Shown here: piece after piece, positions 24,996 to 33,405 of the stretch | How positions within the stretch are numbered: the first letter of the stretch is position 1 | Layout: every line of letters starts with the position of its first letter | From: Ruminococcus sp. | GTDB lineage: Bacteria; Bacillota; Clostridia; Oscillospirales; Acutalibacteraceae | Assembly: GCA_022510955.1 (NCBI GenBank) | Contig: JAFLSM010000017.1 | Coordinates: forward strand, 1 to 44,585 | Reading direction: 5' to 3' | Length of the DNA: 44,585 nucleotides | The notes under the pieces: model-generated | Database searches by the model: none | Seen by the model: the letters and a program-made list of their open reading frames with translations, nothing else | Told to the model about the DNA's origin: nothing | Position numbers and translations under genes: made by a program

Positions 24996-25107
24996 GTTTC
25001 AAATTCTTTACAATTTTTTGAGTTTTTTCACACAATCTTTTCCCGCTTTTAACGGGGAATATACCAAAAACACTAATATTTAGTTATTACAAACTAATTG
25101 TCCACTA

Positions 25108-25135
25108 TTTATAGTGCCTGTAACATTATTTACAA
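25108..25135 (-). promoter_or_regulatory. Possible internal promoter ahead of ftsL
   Basis: On the minus strand, -35 TTGTAA (25130-25135), a 16-bp spacer and -10 TATAAA (25108-25113), in the unusually long gap between rsmH and ftsL. Confidence 0.35.
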
Positions 25136-25191
25136 CTTTGTTATATTTTACTATAAATATACTGTTTTGTCCATAGTTGGAAAGAAATTTT

Positions 25192-26115
25192 TTAAATTTT
25201 TTCGCAAATTCTCAACTTTGCACTTCTCGCTCTTGGGTTTTGTCCTAATTCTGTTTCATTTGCACAAATAGGCTTTTTATTAACAAGTTTCGCCTTTGGT
25301 CTGTTACCGCAAACGCAAATTGGAAAGTCTTTCGGGCAAGTACAGCCCATACACCAGCCTGCCATTTTTTGCTTAACAATTCTGTCTTCAAGCGAATGAA
25401 AAGTGATTACTGCCAATCTTCCACCGCTACCAAGCAGTTCAAAAGCACTGTCAAGCCCTTTTTCAAGCACATCAAGCTCTTTGTTGACTGCAATTCTCAA
25501 AGCCTGAAATGTTTTTCGTGCAGGATGACCGTCACGCCTTACCTTTTGCGGAACATTCTCTTTTACAATCTCTGCAAGCTCAAGAGTTGTCTTTATCGGG
25601 CTTTTTTCCCTTGCATTTACAATTCCTCTTGCAATAGACTGAGCGTATTTTTCTTCGCCGTACACGCTTAAAATACGCTTTAATTCTCCTATTGACAGAT
25701 GATTTACAAGTTCTTCGGCTGTTGTCCCGCTCTGGCTCATTCGCATATCAAGTGGTGCGTCCTCATGAAAAGAAAAACCTCTTGAAGCTGTATCAAGCTG
25801 ATGTGACGAAACGCCTATATCAAGCAAGACACCGTCAAGCTCGCAAACACCTCGTCGCCATAAAAGCTCTTTAATATCAGCAAAATTGCCCTTGATTATT
25901 ATAGAATTTTCGTTATTCTTAAATCTTTGTGTCAGCGTTGCAATAGCATCAGGATCCTGATCAATAGATATGAGCTTGCCTGTTGTCAAGTGTTTCAAAA
26001 TCTCACTGCTGTGACCGCCTCCACCTGCTGTGCCGTCAGCATAAATACCATTTTCCTTGATGTTAAGACCGTCAATGGCCTCATTAAGAAGGACAGGAAC
26101 ATGAGAAAACTCCAT
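25192..26115 (-). CDS. rsmH: 16S rRNA (cytosine-1402-N4)-methyltransferase
   Basis: 307 aa, the family's normal size; formerly MraW. It methylates C1402 of 16S rRNA in the decoding centre, using SAM. The N-terminal HVPVLLNEAI, SAM loop DGTAGGGGHS, LLDIGVSSHQLD, RGFSFHEDAPLDMRM and C-terminal AVITFHSLEDRIVK with Cys-rich CMGCTCPKDFPICVCG are all diagnostic. The start is the ATG at 26115, overlapping the mraZ stop by one base (TGATG arrangement), with GGGAGG 8 nt upstream; the TTG one codon earlier is not needed. It is translationally coupled to mraZ. Confidence 0.98.
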   Translation of the reverse strand: MEFSHVPVLLNEAIDGLNIKENGIYADGTAGGGGHSSEILKHLTTGKLISIDQDPDAIATLTQRFKNNENSIIIKGNFADIKELLWRRGVCELDGVLLDIGVSSHQLDTASRGFSFHEDAPLDMRMSQSGTTAEELVNHLSIGELKRILSVYGEEKYAQSIARGIVNAREKSPIKTTLELAEIVKENVPQKVRRDGHPARKTFQALRIAVNKELDVLEKGLDSAFELLGSGGRLAVITFHSLEDRIVKQKMAGWCMGCTCPKDFPICVCGNRPKAKLVNKKPICANETELGQNPRARSAKLRICEKI

Positions 26116-26555
26116 CAAATTCCTCCCTTAAGTGAAATTTTGTCAAGTGCCTCAAGCGCTTCATCAACATCTGCTGACGTTTCGGCAACATAGCTGTTAT
26201 ATCTTTCCTCATTCCAGATTTCGATGTGGTCATACATACCAATTACAATGGCTTCATTCTCAATACCCGCATACTCCCTAAGCTTTTGCGGGATTGCAAT
26301 TCTGCCCTGTGCATTCGGAGTAACCTCAGATGCAGTGGCAGCGTAGGTATATTGTAAAATCTGAGCCTTTCTAAGAGGCAATGCAGAAATTTGCTCGTTA
26401 ATTGACTTATAAGCATCAACGGACAACACCTGAATACCCGGAACATTGTGGCATCTTAGAATATAAAAAGTTTCGCCAAGCTCCTCACGGAATTTTGCAG
26501 GCAATACGATTCGACCTTTTGAGTCGATTGAATGATTTGTCATTCCTATATACAC
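26115..26555 (-). CDS. mraZ: Transcriptional regulator MraZ
   Basis: 146 aa. Two SpoVT/AbrB-like half-domains are seen: SIDSKGRIVLPAKFRE and TPNAQGRIAIPQKLRE, each with the D/N-x-x-GR signature. MraZ forms a ring-shaped oligomer that binds short phased repeats upstream of its own gene and controls the dcw cluster. The ATG at 26570 starts an open frame, but GGAGGTG lies just after it and 6-7 nt before a GTG at 26555. That GTG gives MYIGMTNHSID, the usual MraZ beginning, so I take it as the start. Four ACAC-core repeats and a promoter lie just upstream. Confidence 0.96.
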   Translation of the reverse strand: MYIGMTNHSIDSKGRIVLPAKFREELGETFYILRCHNVPGIQVLSVDAYKSINEQISALPLRKAQILQYTYAATASEVTPNAQGRIAIPQKLREYAGIENEAIVIGMYDHIEIWNEERYNSYVAETSADVDEALEALDKISLKGGI

Positions 26556-26608
26556 ATTGCCCACCTCCATTCGGATTTGCCACTTTGCAATTCATATTTG
26601 ACTTTCTG

Positions 26609-26674
26609 AAACACGATTTGACACAATGTGACACCTCGTGTACACATTATAACCTATACAATATGAAAAATCAA
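26609..26674 (-). promoter_or_regulatory. dcw promoter with MraZ-type phased repeats
   Basis: On the minus strand, -35 TTGATT (26669-26674), a 17-bp spacer and perfect -10 TATAAT (26646-26651). From -5 onward come four GTGT-core repeats (cores at 26642-26645, 26631-26634, 26621-26624 and 26611-26614), spaced 11, 10 and 10 bp. Tandem repeats at about 10-bp spacing before mraZ are the known form of MraZ operators; their place over the start site suits repression. Confidence 0.75.
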
Positions 26675-26770
26675 GACAAAATAACGTGTTTTTAAAATAA
26701 AATTTACAAAAATATTTAAAAAAGGAAGATATTGTAATTTTTATATCAAAGTTTACACTTTATATTCATA

Positions 26771-26825
26771 AAAAGAAAAACAGCACTTAATTATCCACGA
26801 AATACGGATGAATTAAGTGCTGTTT
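26771..26825 (-). terminator. Terminator of the alr operon
   Basis: A perfect 15-bp stem (26778-26792 with 26811-26825), extended by ATCC/GGAT inside, is followed on the minus strand by TTTTTCTTTTT. The 26675-26908 gap holds nothing else of note. Confidence 0.85.
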
Positions 26826-26908
26826 GATTAAATTCTGAATAATTTTATTACAATTTTAAAGAAATTATTACAAACATACGTTTGAGTAATTTAGTACATT
26901 TCCAAGCA

Positions 26909-27931
26909 TTATTTTTTATCGAAATACTCAGGAATATACTTCTTAATTGTTGGAATCATACCAATCTTGTTCGGTGTGTGCGGTGGCAGCTGCCAAAAAT
27001 CGTGAGCACAATAGTTGTTACCCTCAATTATAACCGGACCGTTCTCGGTAATCGCAACATCCCAACCGATGTATCTAACCTGTGGTACAACAAGTGCCGC
27101 TTTAAGGCACATATCAATGGCTTCCTTAACAAATGGAATCTGATAGCCAACAAGCTTAATATGCGTATTCGGGTGTTCCTCATAGATAATACCCTTTGTT
27201 GTATCACCAGAATGAGCTACATATTTTAGCTTACCTGTTTCCATATCCACAGGAGTAAATAAGCAGTTATTGTCAATGACACTGCCATTAAGACCCATTT
27301 TCTGAACAATATAAATACAATGCGGCACTTTATCCTTGTCAAGTACAGTAATAATTCTCATACTGTTTACAGCATTTGGGTATAGCTTTGCAAGGTCAGG
27401 ATGATTAATGATGACATCTTCAACAGTATCAAAATGCTCAATAAGGTATGAATAGAGAGTATCAAAATCTTTAAAGTCAGCAATATTAAGTCGCTCACAA
27501 CCGTGACCGCATTCACCGTCCTTAATTTTGCCAAAAAGCTGTTTTCTGGTGCTTACAAACTCTTTAACTTCTTCCTTAGAAGCAGTCTTAAGGTTAATAA
27601 AACCTCTTCCGATGTAATCCTTAAACTTCTCATAGAACTCGTCTTTATTGTCAAGTAGGTCGCAATAAACAGGGTCATTCATAAACTCCATAAACTTTTT
27701 GCTCCACATTCTTGTTACAAAGGTCTTTCTCTGCTCTTTATTAAGGTTGTAGAAAGCAAAAATCTCATAATCAAAATAGCCTGCGCCATACTTCTTCATA
27801 CAATAAAGAATATCAAAAAATGTTGCAATTCTGCTTTTTCCCGAACGCTCGTGAACATCCTTGATAACCTTGTTCATTCTTCCAAAGCTTGCATGACGAA
27901 TAACTCTGAAAATATACCCTTTATCTTTCAT
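26909..27931 (-). CDS. ATP-grasp protein of the sugar-transfer-associated type
   Basis: 340 aa. The C-terminal half has ATP-grasp landmarks: AVNSMRIITVLDKDKVPHC, a Gly/Asp strand with LFTPVDMETGK, and GWDVAITENGPVIIEGN, the metal-binding Asp...Glu-x-Asn end that marks the sugar-transfer-associated ATP-grasp family (PF14397). The N-terminal 130 residues are helical and basic. Such enzymes join a carboxylate to an amine or thiol using ATP and are often found near capsule or wall-sugar genes; the substrate here is unknown. It lies 18 bp after alr with its own RBS (GGAGAG), ahead of a strong terminator, so the pair forms an operon and a wall-precursor role is a fair inference. Confidence 0.8.
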   Translation of the reverse strand: MKDKGYIFRVIRHASFGRMNKVIKDVHERSGKSRIATFFDILYCMKKYGAGYFDYEIFAFYNLNKEQRKTFVTRMWSKKFMEFMNDPVYCDLLDNKDEFYEKFKDYIGRGFINLKTASKEEVKEFVSTRKQLFGKIKDGECGHGCERLNIADFKDFDTLYSYLIEHFDTVEDVIINHPDLAKLYPNAVNSMRIITVLDKDKVPHCIYIVQKMGLNGSVIDNNCLFTPVDMETGKLKYVAHSGDTTKGIIYEEHPNTHIKLVGYQIPFVKEAIDMCLKAALVVPQVRYIGWDVAITENGPVIIEGNNYCAHDFWQLPPHTPNKIGMIPTIKKYIPEYFDKK

Positions 27932-27949
27932 TTATTTCACTCTCCTGTA

Positions 27950-29065
27950 TTATTCATAAATTCTTGGAACTCTCTTTGAAATTCCGCAAACAATTTCGTC
28001 AACATTTGTATCGAGCAAATCAGCCATCCACAACACGCTCAAATGCTCATCAAGCAAAGTAACCGTATCGCCACGCTTAACATCACCAATATCAGTAACA
28101 TCAACCATGAACTGATCCATACATATTCTGCCAATAATCGGAGCTTCCTTTCCGTTAATTATAACCTTACCGATATTTGACAGTCTTCTGCTGTAGCCGT
28201 CAGCAAAACCAACAGGAATTGTTGCAATCTTTGTAGGGCGCTTTGTAACAAATGTTCCGCCATAACCTATCTCTGAACCTGCGGGTACTTCCTTAACCAT
28301 AACAACATAGGTGTACCAGCTTATAATCTGTCTTAACTTTTCCTTTTCCCAATCGTTCTCGTCAATCGGACACAAACCATACAAAATATCGCCTGCTCTG
28401 ACTGCATCAAGCTGTGTTTCTGGTCTTAGAAGAATTGCAGGGCTGTTAGCCACATGCTTTTTAGGAATTTTAATTCCCTCAGCCTCAATTTTTTCAATCA
28501 TATCAAGATATAGCTTAAACTGTTCAGTGGCACTTATTCCGTCACTTTCATCAGCTCTTGAAAAATGAGTGAACGCACCTGTAATTTCAAGATTTGACAT
28601 CTCATAAATTTGCTTTATCTTCTTAATTGATTTCTCATCTGCCGCAAAGCCAATTCGGTTCATACCTGTATCAAGCTTAATATTAACAGGCTGTATAATA
28701 CCGCTCCATTTTGCAAGCAAATTTAACTTTTCAGCAGTATCTACCGAAAAGATTGTAGGAGTAAGATTATACTTAATCAGGTTTTCAAGCTGTCCGTCGC
28801 AGGTGTCACCAAGCAAAAGAATAGGTTCAACCGCACCTGCATTACGAAGTGAGGCCCCCTCTTCCCACACTGCAACAGCATAACTTTCAACACCGCACTT
28901 CTTTAGTGTAGGATAAATTCCCTTTTCTCCGTGACCGTATCCGTCGCCTTTGAGTACCGCCATAATCTCAACACCGTCATTTAGTCGACTGCGAATATTT
29001 CTGACATTTTGCTCAAGAAGCTCAAGATTTACAACCGCAACTGTGCGTTGTGTCATCTTTCTCAA
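27950..29065 (-). CDS. alr: Alanine racemase
   Basis: 371 aa, full length. A PLP enzyme of fold III, it makes D-alanine for peptidoglycan. The PLP Lys is about residue 39 in VLKGDGYGHG; most family members read V-K-A-(D/N)-A-Y-G-H-G, so Gly replaces Ala twice here. KLDTGMNRIGF, the catalytic Tyr region EIGYGGTF, and the C-terminal IGRICMDQFMVDVTDI follow. The TTG at 29065 is 8 nt from GAGGG; the ATG three codons in is the alternative. Upstream lie a palindromic repeat (29108-29135) and a degenerate intergenic repeat (29141-29205). It is co-transcribed with the ATP-grasp gene. Confidence 0.96.
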   Translation of the reverse strand: MRKMTQRTVAVVNLELLEQNVRNIRSRLNDGVEIMAVLKGDGYGHGEKGIYPTLKKCGVESYAVAVWEEGASLRNAGAVEPILLLGDTCDGQLENLIKYNLTPTIFSVDTAEKLNLLAKWSGIIQPVNIKLDTGMNRIGFAADEKSIKKIKQIYEMSNLEITGAFTHFSRADESDGISATEQFKLYLDMIEKIEAEGIKIPKKHVANSPAILLRPETQLDAVRAGDILYGLCPIDENDWEKEKLRQIISWYTYVVMVKEVPAGSEIGYGGTFVTKRPTKIATIPVGFADGYSRRLSNIGKVIINGKEAPIIGRICMDQFMVDVTDIGDVKRGDTVTLLDEHLSVLWMADLLDTNVDEIVCGISKRVPRIYE

Positions 29066-29107
29066 AATCTCTGCCCTCTTTCAGTGCAATTAACAGATTT
29101 ATACTTA

Positions 29108-29135
29108 ATACTAATCTTCAATAGAATAGTATAAC
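29108..29135. repeat. ATACTAATC palindromic repeat, copy upstream of alr
   Basis: 28 bp with ends ATACTA/TAGTAT. It is the reverse complement of 37874-37901 with a single mismatch, and related to the copies at 9538-9661. Confidence 0.7.
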
Positions 29136-29140
29136 ATCAT

Positions 29141-29205
29141 TTGAATGCGATATAGATTTTTGAGCAGGATTATTCGCCCAAAGAAGCGACATTTCATAGA
29201 AAAGC
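29141..29205 (-). repeat. Degenerate intergenic repeat, copy C (upstream of alr)
   Basis: On the minus strand: CTATGAAATGTCG, then GGGCGAATAAT and AAAAATCTATATCGCATTC. The order and tail match the copy upstream of nfo. The remaining DNA up to 29354 has short hairpins but no gene I can support. Confidence 0.45.
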
Positions 29206-29354
29206 TAACAGCTTTCGAGTTCAAGTCACGAAGCTTGACGAAAAATCCGTCAAAAAAATATATCCGCTTTTTAATGGTATTTAGCAATAATTATAACACA
29301 CAATTTTACATTTTACAACAAAATGGAATTACTTTAAAAACAAACGGCTATTTA

Positions 29355-29394
29355 TACAAAAATAACTCCCTCAAAGTACTTCTTTGAGGGAGTT
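29355..29394 (-). terminator. Terminator of the amylase gene
   Basis: A perfect 13-bp stem (29364-29376 with 29382-29394) with a 5-nt loop is followed on the minus strand by ATTTTTG. Confidence 0.8.
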
Positions 29395-29435
29395 TTCTCA
29401 TTAAATTTGATTACTATTCAATTTTGATATGAATA

Positions 29436-32120
29436 TTACCAAGTTTTTACCTGACAGCTGTTTCCTGAACCACCTGAAATGTAGTACCTTGCACTTCCTG
29501 TAACCGGGATATTAACAGTCTGTGTTCCGGATCCATTGCTAAAGATTATATATTCAGCAGTACTTGGAATTTCTATTGTATAAATGTCCTGATTATAATC
29601 ATTTGTTTCTGAGAACTTCATTTTATCACCAGGCCATTTTGTCATATTGGTATTTGAATCTGACCAATAATAGCAATATACATCATTCCAATTATAGTTG
29701 TTTGTAAGAGTCATTGTATAGGTTGATGCTTTTGTTGTTGGTTGAGCTGTTGTCGGCTGAGCAGTTGTCGGTTGTGCAGTAGTTGGCTGTACTGAAGTTG
29801 TAGGTTCAACATCACCAACATATTCGCCACACTTACCGCTGCGGTCTTTCAAATCAACAAGGTAGAACATAATTCTGGTTACATCAGAAATATCTATACC
29901 ATTGTTACCGTCTGTATCTGCGGCAATACGAGCCTCAGCAGAAAGTGAGATCATATCAACCAGATATCTCTGAATTTCAGTAGCATCATCAATTGTTATT
30001 ACACCGTTAAGGGTTACATCGCCAATTAAAACTTTTCCGTAAGGAGCTGTAGTTGGCTGAACTGAAGTTGTAGGCTGTACTGAAGTAGTAGGTTGTGCTG
30101 ATGTTGTAGGCTGTGTTGGGCGAGGTGCGTCATAATCTGCCCAAACATGATTAGCCTTAAATATCTTTGACTTGCCTTCAAGTGCCAAACCATCCGCGCC
30201 ATCAGCAGGATAACGATTGGTTGTTGCAGAATAGCTTTCTGTAAACATTACCAATCCGTTTGAAAGATTTTCGGGAACTTCAAGCTCATATAATTTTGTT
30301 GAAGAATTATATGTCATCTTTTGTCCCGGCCAAGCTGCATTCTGGACAACACTTGCACCGCTTCCATCATAAATATACGCATAAACTGCTGACCAGTTGT
30401 ATGATGAATCGTCAAAGTAAACCATCTGAACATCTGACGGGTCAGTCTTTGTATATGTGTATGTAACCGGTTCAGAAGTTTTTGAGCCGTCTGTTGCCTT
30501 TACAGAAACGGTTGTTTTTGTGCCGTAAGCAAGACCTTTACCGATTGTGATTGTCTTGCCATTTGTAAAGTTAGTATATGCACCGCCGTCAATTGAATAT
30601 GAACCGCTTGTAGCATTTGTGTAGTTAAGTGTAAGTGTAAGTGTGTCTGTCTTATAAGTAGTTGAACCCGGAGTAACAGTTGCCTTTGGCTCTACAACAT
30701 TGTTATAAACAACAGCAACACCTGTTGAACCTACTGTACCTGAGATTTTACCGTTTGCAACAGTAAATGTATTTCCTGTAACCTGATCTACATAAGTACC
30801 CTGTGCCATCTTATGAACTGTAAGGCTTACTGAACCGCCGCCATCAAGCTTTGAAATTACAACACCTGATGTGCCACGCTCGTTGTAAGCAACTTTGCCT
30901 TCGCTTGCAAGGTACTCAGACTCACCTTCAAAGTAATTCTTAAACTTATTTACTTCGGCAACAGCTTTTGACTTCCATGTTGTATCTGTACTTGCAGTAC
31001 CCATTGTAGTAGCAGGTCTTGCAAAGAACAGTGATGTAGAATTAGCTCTTGAACCAACAATAGCCCATGCTTTTGTAATGGTACTGGTAGATACACCGGT
31101 TGTAGTCTTGATTCCTGCTGAACCTGAATCACCCATATATGTATCATGTGATTCTACCCATAATACACTCTTATCTGCACTTGCACCCTTATAATAAGTA
31201 GAACTTGCAAGTCCTGAAGCGTTTCCGTTATTTGCAGATACTAATGCAAGGTCACCTGAATAGTTATCAGTAATGCTCATATACTTAGTATAATTTGAAA
31301 TGCTTGTGCCGACACCATTTAAGATTTCACCGTAATAGTAAATCTCATTGCTTGTGCTTGCCTGAGAACCGTTAATTACTGTTGGCCAGAACTGGCTTCC
31401 GTAACTTCCATCTGTTGGAAGCTCAATGTGCTTTGCAGCATCAAAACGGAATCCGTCAACACCAAGACCTATCAGTTCAATAAGTAAATCCTTATAACGC
31501 TGCTGGATATAGCTGTTGCCTGTATTAAGGTCAGGTTGTTTAATTGAGCCCTGAGTCATATTTTCTCTGTCATCATCAGCCCATTTGCCGTTCATATGCC
31601 AGTAAGACATATTATTTCTGATTTCCGGCTCAATGCTTGCATTGATGTTGCTTGCAACATTTCCTGAGCCGTCAACATCTGCCATATGGTTAGCAACAAT
31701 ATCAACAATAACCTTAATGCCAAGCTTTTCAGCTTCATCACACATTGACTTAAGCTCTGCCTTTGTGCCAAGCCAAGTGTTGCCGTCAGCAACTTTAATT
31801 TCGATTGGCTGATAAAGCTTCCACCACTGACCGGTCTGGTCAGTCCATTTTGCATTGTAATCTTTTGGTGTTAATACAGGGGAAGTCTGAACTGCTGTAT
31901 ATCCTGCATCCTTAATATCCTTTAAGTTTGCCTTAATTGAATTATAGGACCAGTCAAAGCAGTGAAGAACCGCGCTTCCCTGAATTGAACTTTGTGCGTC
32001 TGTGCTTGCTGATACAGTTTCATTGTCAACAGTTACGGCATTTGAAACAAAAGTGCCTACTGCGATACAAGAAAACATCATACATAACACAAGCACAATA
32101 CTTGTGACTTTTTTTCTCAT
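29436..32120 (-). CDS. Secreted alpha-amylase (GH13, AmyE-like) with two CBM26-like modules and a dockerin
   Basis: 894 aa, counted from the ATG at 32120. The frame opens at GTG 32129, but AGGAG is 8 nt from the ATG and abuts the GTG. Order: signal peptide (1-28); GH13 catalytic domain (about 48-475) with DIVANH, nucleophile Asp227 (GFRFDAAKHIELP), acid/base Glu265 (YYGEIL) and Asp326 (ESHD); an Ig-like/FN3-like spacer (about 480-560); CBM26-like module 1 (about 565-660, YNWSAVYAYIYD and AAWPGQKM); a PTTS linker; dockerin (about 700-758, two Ca-binding repeats starting GDVTLNGVITIDD and ADTDGNNGIDISD); a PTTAQ linker; CBM26-like module 2 (about 800-894). The catalytic region resembles Bacillus AmyE (GH13_28). 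The dockerin should dock the enzyme on a cohesin scaffoldin, as in the R. bromii amylosome. Confidence 0.96.
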   Translation of the reverse strand: MRKKVTSIVLVLCMMFSCIAVGTFVSNAVTVDNETVSASTDAQSSIQGSAVLHCFDWSYNSIKANLKDIKDAGYTAVQTSPVLTPKDYNAKWTDQTGQWWKLYQPIEIKVADGNTWLGTKAELKSMCDEAEKLGIKVIVDIVANHMADVDGSGNVASNINASIEPEIRNNMSYWHMNGKWADDDRENMTQGSIKQPDLNTGNSYIQQRYKDLLIELIGLGVDGFRFDAAKHIELPTDGSYGSQFWPTVINGSQASTSNEIYYYGEILNGVGTSISNYTKYMSITDNYSGDLALVSANNGNASGLASSTYYKGASADKSVLWVESHDTYMGDSGSAGIKTTTGVSTSTITKAWAIVGSRANSTSLFFARPATTMGTASTDTTWKSKAVAEVNKFKNYFEGESEYLASEGKVAYNERGTSGVVISKLDGGGSVSLTVHKMAQGTYVDQVTGNTFTVANGKISGTVGSTGVAVVYNNVVEPKATVTPGSTTYKTDTLTLTLNYTNATSGSYSIDGGAYTNFTNGKTITIGKGLAYGTKTTVSVKATDGSKTSEPVTYTYTKTDPSDVQMVYFDDSSYNWSAVYAYIYDGSGASVVQNAAWPGQKMTYNSSTKLYELEVPENLSNGLVMFTESYSATTNRYPADGADGLALEGKSKIFKANHVWADYDAPRPTQPTTSAQPTTSVQPTTSVQPTTAPYGKVLIGDVTLNGVITIDDATEIQRYLVDMISLSAEARIAADTDGNNGIDISDVTRIMFYLVDLKDRSGKCGEYVGDVEPTTSVQPTTAQPTTAQPTTAQPTTKASTYTMTLTNNYNWNDVYCYYWSDSNTNMTKWPGDKMKFSETNDYNQDIYTIEIPSTAEYIIFSNGSGTQTVNIPVTGSARYYISGGSGNSCQVKTW
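29732..29804 (-). repeat. Short tandem repeat coding the second Pro-Thr linker of the amylase
   Basis: A 15-bp unit (PTTAQ codons) is repeated about four times between dockerin and the last CBM26-like module; the linker is likely flexible and glycosylated. Confidence 0.8.
30038..30119 (-). repeat. Short tandem repeat coding the first Pro-Thr linker of the amylase
   Basis: An 18-bp unit (PTTSVQ codons) is repeated about three to four times between CBM26-like module 1 and the dockerin. Confidence 0.8.
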
Positions 32121-32142
32121 TCTTCTCACTCCTAAATTAATA

Positions 32143-32228
32143 TTTTGCGATTAACGCATTGCAAAAACAGAATTCCACAATTCTGCATATTACTATTTAA
32201 TAATACCAAATTATTAACTTTTATTCAA
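32143..32228 (-). promoter_or_regulatory. Amylase promoter and leader with palindromes
   Basis: On the minus strand, -35 TTGAAT (32223-32228), a 17-bp spacer and -10 TATTAT (32200-32205). Between the start site and the gene lie CAGAATT-CCAC-AATTCTG (32168-32185) and TGCG-ATTAA-CGCA (32146-32158), the latter within a TTTTGC...GCAAAA repeat. They may be operators for a sugar-responsive repressor, or RNA hairpins. No clear CcpA cre site was seen. Confidence 0.5.
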
Positions 32229-32336
32229 TTTGCTATATACACAAGAAAACAATAGACATTTTAGTAATTATGACCATTTGCCTTTTTGATTATAATATTG
32301 AAAACTTTAGCTCTTTTATTACATCTTATTGCAAAA

Positions 32337-33173
32337 TCAAAAAACAATATATTTTTCTTTCAGCAATGCTATCTCCTTGGCATAACCGTCAAGCTCATTT
32401 GGAGTTTCAAGAAAGAACGGCAAATTCCGTAAATACTTGTGATTAATAATTCTTTCAATCGCATCAATACCAATTCCGCCCATACCGATTTTTTCATGCC
32501 TGTCCTTATGACAGCCGAGATAATTCATACTGTCATTAAGATGAACTGCTTTCAGTCTGTCAATGCCGATGACTCTGTCGAACTCATCAAGCACACCGTC
32601 AAGGTCATTAACAATGTCATATCCCGCATCAAAAACATGGCAGGTATCAAAGCACACACCCATAACATCCTTATATTCAACTAAATCAATAATAGCTCTC
32701 AGCTCTTCAAATTTTGAGCCAATCTCACTGCCCTTTCCTGCCATTGTTTCCAGCAAAATCGTAGTCTGTATATTCGGCTTAATTACCCTGTTCAATGCAT
32801 CGGCAATCTGTGATATTCCAATATCAACCCCTTGCCCCGTATGACTACCAGGATGAAAATTGTAAAGATTATTTGGTAAATATTCCATTCTATTCACATC
32901 GTCAGCAAGAGTATTAAATGCAAATTCTCTTGTCTGCTCCTTTGCTGAGCACAAGTTCATTGTATATGGAGCGTGAGCGAGGATTTGTGAAAATTCATTT
33001 TTCTGCATCAGTGATTGTAGTTTCTCTACATCTGCTGTGTCAATTTTTCGTGCAGCACCGCCACGAGGATTTCGTGTAAAAAATTGAAATGTATTTGCAC
33101 CAATTTCAAGTGCTTGTTTTCCAATAGCCTCAAAACCGTTTGAAATTGAAAGATGCGAACCAATATTTAACAT
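32337..33173 (-). CDS. nfo: Endonuclease IV (AP endonuclease)
   Basis: 278 aa, the family's usual size. It cuts DNA 5' to abasic sites in base-excision repair, using three zinc ions in a TIM barrel. Metal ligands are recognisable: the His of LAHAPY, the His of NFHPGSH, the Glu of LLETMAGKG, Asp and His of [10 protein letters not shown], the His of VHLNDS, Asp and His of KDRHEKIG, and the Glu of LETPNE. The ATG at 33173 has AGGAGT 8 nt upstream and starts at the conserved MLNIGSHLS; the frame opens six codons earlier, but that stretch contains the RBS. A degenerate intergenic repeat (33209-33280) lies just upstream. Confidence 0.95.
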   Translation of the reverse strand: MLNIGSHLSISNGFEAIGKQALEIGANTFQFFTRNPRGGAARKIDTADVEKLQSLMQKNEFSQILAHAPYTMNLCSAKEQTREFAFNTLADDVNRMEYLPNNLYNFHPGSHTGQGVDIGISQIADALNRVIKPNIQTTILLETMAGKGSEIGSKFEELRAIIDLVEYKDVMGVCFDTCHVFDAGYDIVNDLDGVLDEFDRVIGIDRLKAVHLNDSMNYLGCHKDRHEKIGMGGIGIDAIERIINHKYLRNLPFFLETPNELDGYAKEIALLKEKYIVF

Positions 33174-33208
33174 ATTAAACACTCCTGTCATAAAAAGTAC
33201 ATTACATT

Positions 33209-33280
33209 CAATGCGAGCAGATAGAGTTTTTTATAAACCTTTCGTGCCCGACTGTTATGTACACGATATTTCCTATAAAA
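33209..33280 (-). repeat. Degenerate intergenic repeat, copy B (upstream of nfo)
   Basis: On the minus strand: TATAGGAAATATCG, ACAGTCGGGCACGAAAGG, then CTCTATCTGCTCGCATTG. It shares ordered blocks with 14028-14095 and 29141-29205, and a core (TAGGAA...GGGC...GAAAGG) with the cupin/tmk element. Confidence 0.5.
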
Positions 33281-33312
33281 CAAAAAATCCCCTTGCAAAG
33301 CAAAGGGATTTT
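33281..33312 (-). terminator. Terminator of the tRNA-Pro gene
   Basis: On the minus strand, AATCCC...GGGGATT is followed by TTTTTG, 4 bp after the tRNA 3' end. Confidence 0.85.
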
Positions 33313-33315
33313 TTA

Positions 33316-33392
33316 TGGTCGGGATGACAAGATTTGAACTTGCGACACCACGCCCCCCAGACGTGTGCGCTACCAAGCTGCGCTACATCCCG
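33316..33392 (-). tRNA. tRNA-Pro (anticodon GGG)
   Basis: 77 nt including an encoded CCA. The acceptor stem is CGGGATG/CATCCCG with discriminator A. The D arm contains AGCGCAGCTTGGTAGCGC. The anticodon stem CACGT/GCGTG closes the loop C-T-GGG-G-G, giving anticodon GGG with T33. The T arm reads GCAAGTTCAAATCTTGT. It has its own consensus promoter and terminator. Confidence 0.96.
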
Positions 33393-33405
33393 ATTTACAT
33401 TTTCC

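Noticed and set aside
29145..29387. 80-codon plus-strand open frame between alr and the amylase
   Set aside because: It runs through a degenerate repeat and into the amylase terminator, with no RBS.
32130..32336. CcpA cre site at the amylase promoter
   Set aside because: No stretch fits the usual cre consensus with its central CG; the palindromes seen are different.
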